From: Polyangiaceae bacterium | GTDB taxonomy: Bacteria; Myxococcota; Polyangia; Polyangiales; Polyangiaceae | DNA: 6,072 nucleotides | Assembly: GCA_025936205.1 (NCBI GenBank) | Contig: JAICTU010000524.1 | Location: forward strand, 1 to 6,072 | Direction of reading: 5' to 3' | Shown: positions 4,804 through 6,072 of the stretch, in pieces | How the letters are laid out: each line of letters begins with the position of its first letter | How positions within the stretch are numbered: the stretch's first letter is position 1 | Position numbers and translations under genes: made by a program | The notes under the pieces: generated by a model | Told to the model about the DNA's origin: nothing | The model's database searches: none | Seen by the model: only the letters and a program-made list of their open reading frames with translations

Positions 4804-5628
4804 TCAGCGCCACCAAACGGCGTACATGTAGAGCACGGGGCTCACGATCAGCAGCGCGTCGATCCGATCGAGCAGGCCGCCATGTCCCGGGATCAAGTTT
4901 CCGGAGTCCTTGATGCCGGCGGAGCGCTTGATCATCGATTCGGCCAGGTCTCCGAGCTGACCGAGCGTGCCTGCGACCAGCCCGAGCAGCAGCAGCTCGA
5001 TCAGCGGCACATCGCGCAGGTACCAGAATTTTGCGATCAGCACTCCGATCGTGGCCCCGACGAGCGAACCCACAAAGCCGATCTGAGTCTTCTTGGGGCT
5101 GACGCGGGGCGCGAGTGGTTTGCTCTTCTTGCCCAGATAGCGCCCAAAGAAAAAACCGCCGGTATCCGGCAGCCACGAGAGCTTGAGCACCAACAGCACG
5201 TAAAATGGCCCCAGCTCTCCCGCGTCGCGGCGCAGCAAAGCGAGACTGCCCAGCAGCCCGCCGATGTACAGCGGAGTGGCCACACCGCTCATGGCGCGGA
5301 GCGCCGCCGAGGGCAGATCGGTGAGGCGCCAGAGCGCCAGCATCAGGCCCAGGACGGGCAGCGCCAGCAGCACGCCGAGCAGCGCCTTGGGGTTCTGGTC
5401 GTGGTGGTACACGACCCAGGAGACGCCCACGCTCGTCAGCGTGCAGGCGATCTGCGCCACGCGATCGCCCGGATGCGTCATGGCCACCAGCTCCAGCGTC
5501 GTCAGCGCGGTGGCCGCCAGCACCAGCCAGTACCAGGCATCGGCTGAGCCGCGAAACAGTAGCAGGAGGAGCAGGGGAGCGAGCAGGCCTGCGCTCAGCA
5601 GGCGGGTGCTCAGATCGGTCCGCGCCAA
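4804..5628 (-). CDS. cdsA: Phosphatidate cytidylyltransferase (CDP-diacylglycerol synthase)
   Basis: This 274-residue integral membrane enzyme makes CDP-diacylglycerol from phosphatidic acid and CTP, the branch point of bacterial phospholipid synthesis. The protein has about eight hydrophobic segments, starting with LLSAGLLAPLLLLLLF (11-26). The family signature is complete at residues 231-257: S-M-I-K-R, four residues, K240-D241, then PGHGG (247-251) and DRID (254-257), which carry the Mg and substrate-binding acidic and basic residues. A second conserved block, WLPDTGGFFFGRYLGKK followed by SPKKT, is present. The usual KTWEG there reads KTQIG. Length is typical. The TTG at 5628 is preceded by GAAAGG (5637-5642) with an 8-nt spacer. 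The stop codon of the upstream phosphatase gene lies in frame only 15 nt before it, so no earlier start is possible. It is very probably co-transcribed with that phosphatase gene. The isoprenoid gene dxr, often found after cdsA, does not follow here. Confidence 0.95.
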   Translation of the reverse strand: MARTDLSTRLLSAGLLAPLLLLLLFRGSADAWYWLVLAATALTTLELVAMTHPGDRVAQIACTLTSVGVSWVVYHHDQNPKALLGVLLALPVLGLMLALWRLTDLPSAALRAMSGVATPLYIGGLLGSLALLRRDAGELGPFYVLLVLKLSWLPDTGGFFFGRYLGKKSKPLAPRVSPKKTQIGFVGSLVGATIGVLIAKFWYLRDVPLIELLLLGLVAGTLGQLGDLAESMIKRSAGIKDSGNLIPGHGGLLDRIDALLIVSPVLYMYAVWWR

Positions 5629-5636
5629 GTGGGGGG

Positions 5637-5642
5637 CCTTTC
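5637..5642 (-). promoter_or_regulatory. Ribosome binding site supporting the TTG start of cdsA
   Basis: GAAAGG on the minus strand ends 8 nt before the TTG at 5628-5626. It lies in the 15-nt gap after the phosphatase TGA (5646-5644). With a stop codon immediately upstream in the same frame, and MARTDLSTRLLSAG a normal CdsA-like N-terminus, TTG is well supported. Confidence 0.6.
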
Positions 5643-5643
5643 G

Positions 5644-6072
5644 TCAGTGGGACTCGCCGCCGCGCAGGCGCGCGACCAGCGCTTCGTGCAACTTCGCGTT
5701 GCAGCCGAGCTCATAGGCCGGGGGCCAGGGTTGCCAGCGCCCGCCGGCCGCGAGCAGGATCGCAGCGCCGGCACAGGTGTCCCAGGGGCTGAGCGTGCGC
5801 GTCAGATAGGCGTCATAGGTGCCGTCGGCGACCAGGCACAGCTCGATCGCTGCCGATCCGCAGCGCCGCACATCGCGCACGTGGGGTGAGAGCTGTGCGA
5901 GCAGGGGCAGCCCCGCGCTCTCCGCAGGCTTGCCGCGCACGGGCAGGCCGGTGGTGATCACCGCGTGCCCCAGCTCCGCGGTCTCGCTGACGGTGCAGGG
6001 CACCTCGCAGCGGAAGGCGCGATCGTCGACGCTGCCCCGCCACCACACCCGCAATGCCGGCGCGACCACGGC
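5644..6072 (-). CDS. Inositol-monophosphatase-family phosphatase, C-terminal part
   Basis: Only the last 142 or so residues are in the window. The gene starts beyond the right edge, and the frame is open at 6072. The segment has the C-terminal half of the Mg-dependent inositol monophosphatase fold. Numbering from the GTG at 6069, it contains RRCGSAAIELCLVADGTYDAY (68-88, the usual G-S-A/A-L-D helix and glycine turn), then LSPWDTCAGAAILLAAGG with W96-D97. This is the conserved WD-x-A-G motif, and its Asp is a metal ligand. The upstream EE and DPxDGT motifs would lie off the window. Family members include SuhB/IMPase, CysQ (3'-phosphoadenosine 5'-phosphate phosphatase) and histidinol-phosphatase HisN, and the visible part does not decide among them. 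The stop lies 15 nt before cdsA, indicating an operon. The GTG at 6069 is not a meaningful start. Confidence 0.85.
   Translation of the reverse strand, partial: AVVAPALRVWWRGSVDDRAFRCEVPCTVSETAELGHAVITTGLPVRGKPAESAGLPLLAQLSPHVRDVRRCGSAAIELCLVADGTYDAYLTRTLSPWDTCAGAAILLAAGGRWQPWPPAYELGCNAKLHEALVARLRGGESH

Noticed and set aside
4882..5547. 221-codon + strand frame opposite cdsA
   Set aside because: Gln/His/Arg-rich shadow of the hydrophobic CdsA codons.

Overview
The window is dense, GC-rich bacterial chromosome with seven protein genes, two of them cut by the window edges. No rRNA, tRNA, insertion sequence, phage gene or CRISPR array was seen. High GC, Ala/Pro/Arg-rich proteins, mostly non-ATG starts and a membrane-anchored SH3 protein with a proline-rich linker suggest a large-genome soil bacterium, possibly a myxobacterium (Polyangiales-like). 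That placement is inference from style, not from a marker gene.

Left part, + strand (1-2072): the 3' part of an ArgE-like M20 metallo-deacetylase overlaps by 4 nt (TTGA) a secreted S1/P1-type zinc nuclease that has all nine expected zinc ligands. The two are probably co-transcribed and translationally coupled.

Middle part, - strand (4499 down to 2036): four genes follow one another with gaps of 56, 65 and 102 bp. They are an 84-residue helical protein of unknown function with a near-perfect Shine-Dalgarno, a Dam-type adenine methyltransferase with a repeat-built N-terminal extension, a membrane-anchored SH3-domain protein, and a 143-residue protein of unknown function. The last runs tail to tail into the nuclease gene, and the two coding regions overlap by 37 bp.

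A gap of about 300 bp (4500-4803) separates this set from the right part and holds several inverted repeats, a weak promoter-like pair and the leader of the 84-residue gene.

Right part, - strand (6072 down to 4804): the C-terminal part of an inositol-monophosphatase-family phosphatase is followed 15 nt later by cdsA (CDP-diacylglycerol synthase, phospholipid synthesis). These look like one operon.

Most of the window is ordinary housekeeping or accessory sequence. Nothing amounts to a clear new system. The points most worth a second look are the dam-containing four-gene set with its two unrecognised proteins, and the 27-bp in-frame repeats at the start of dam.
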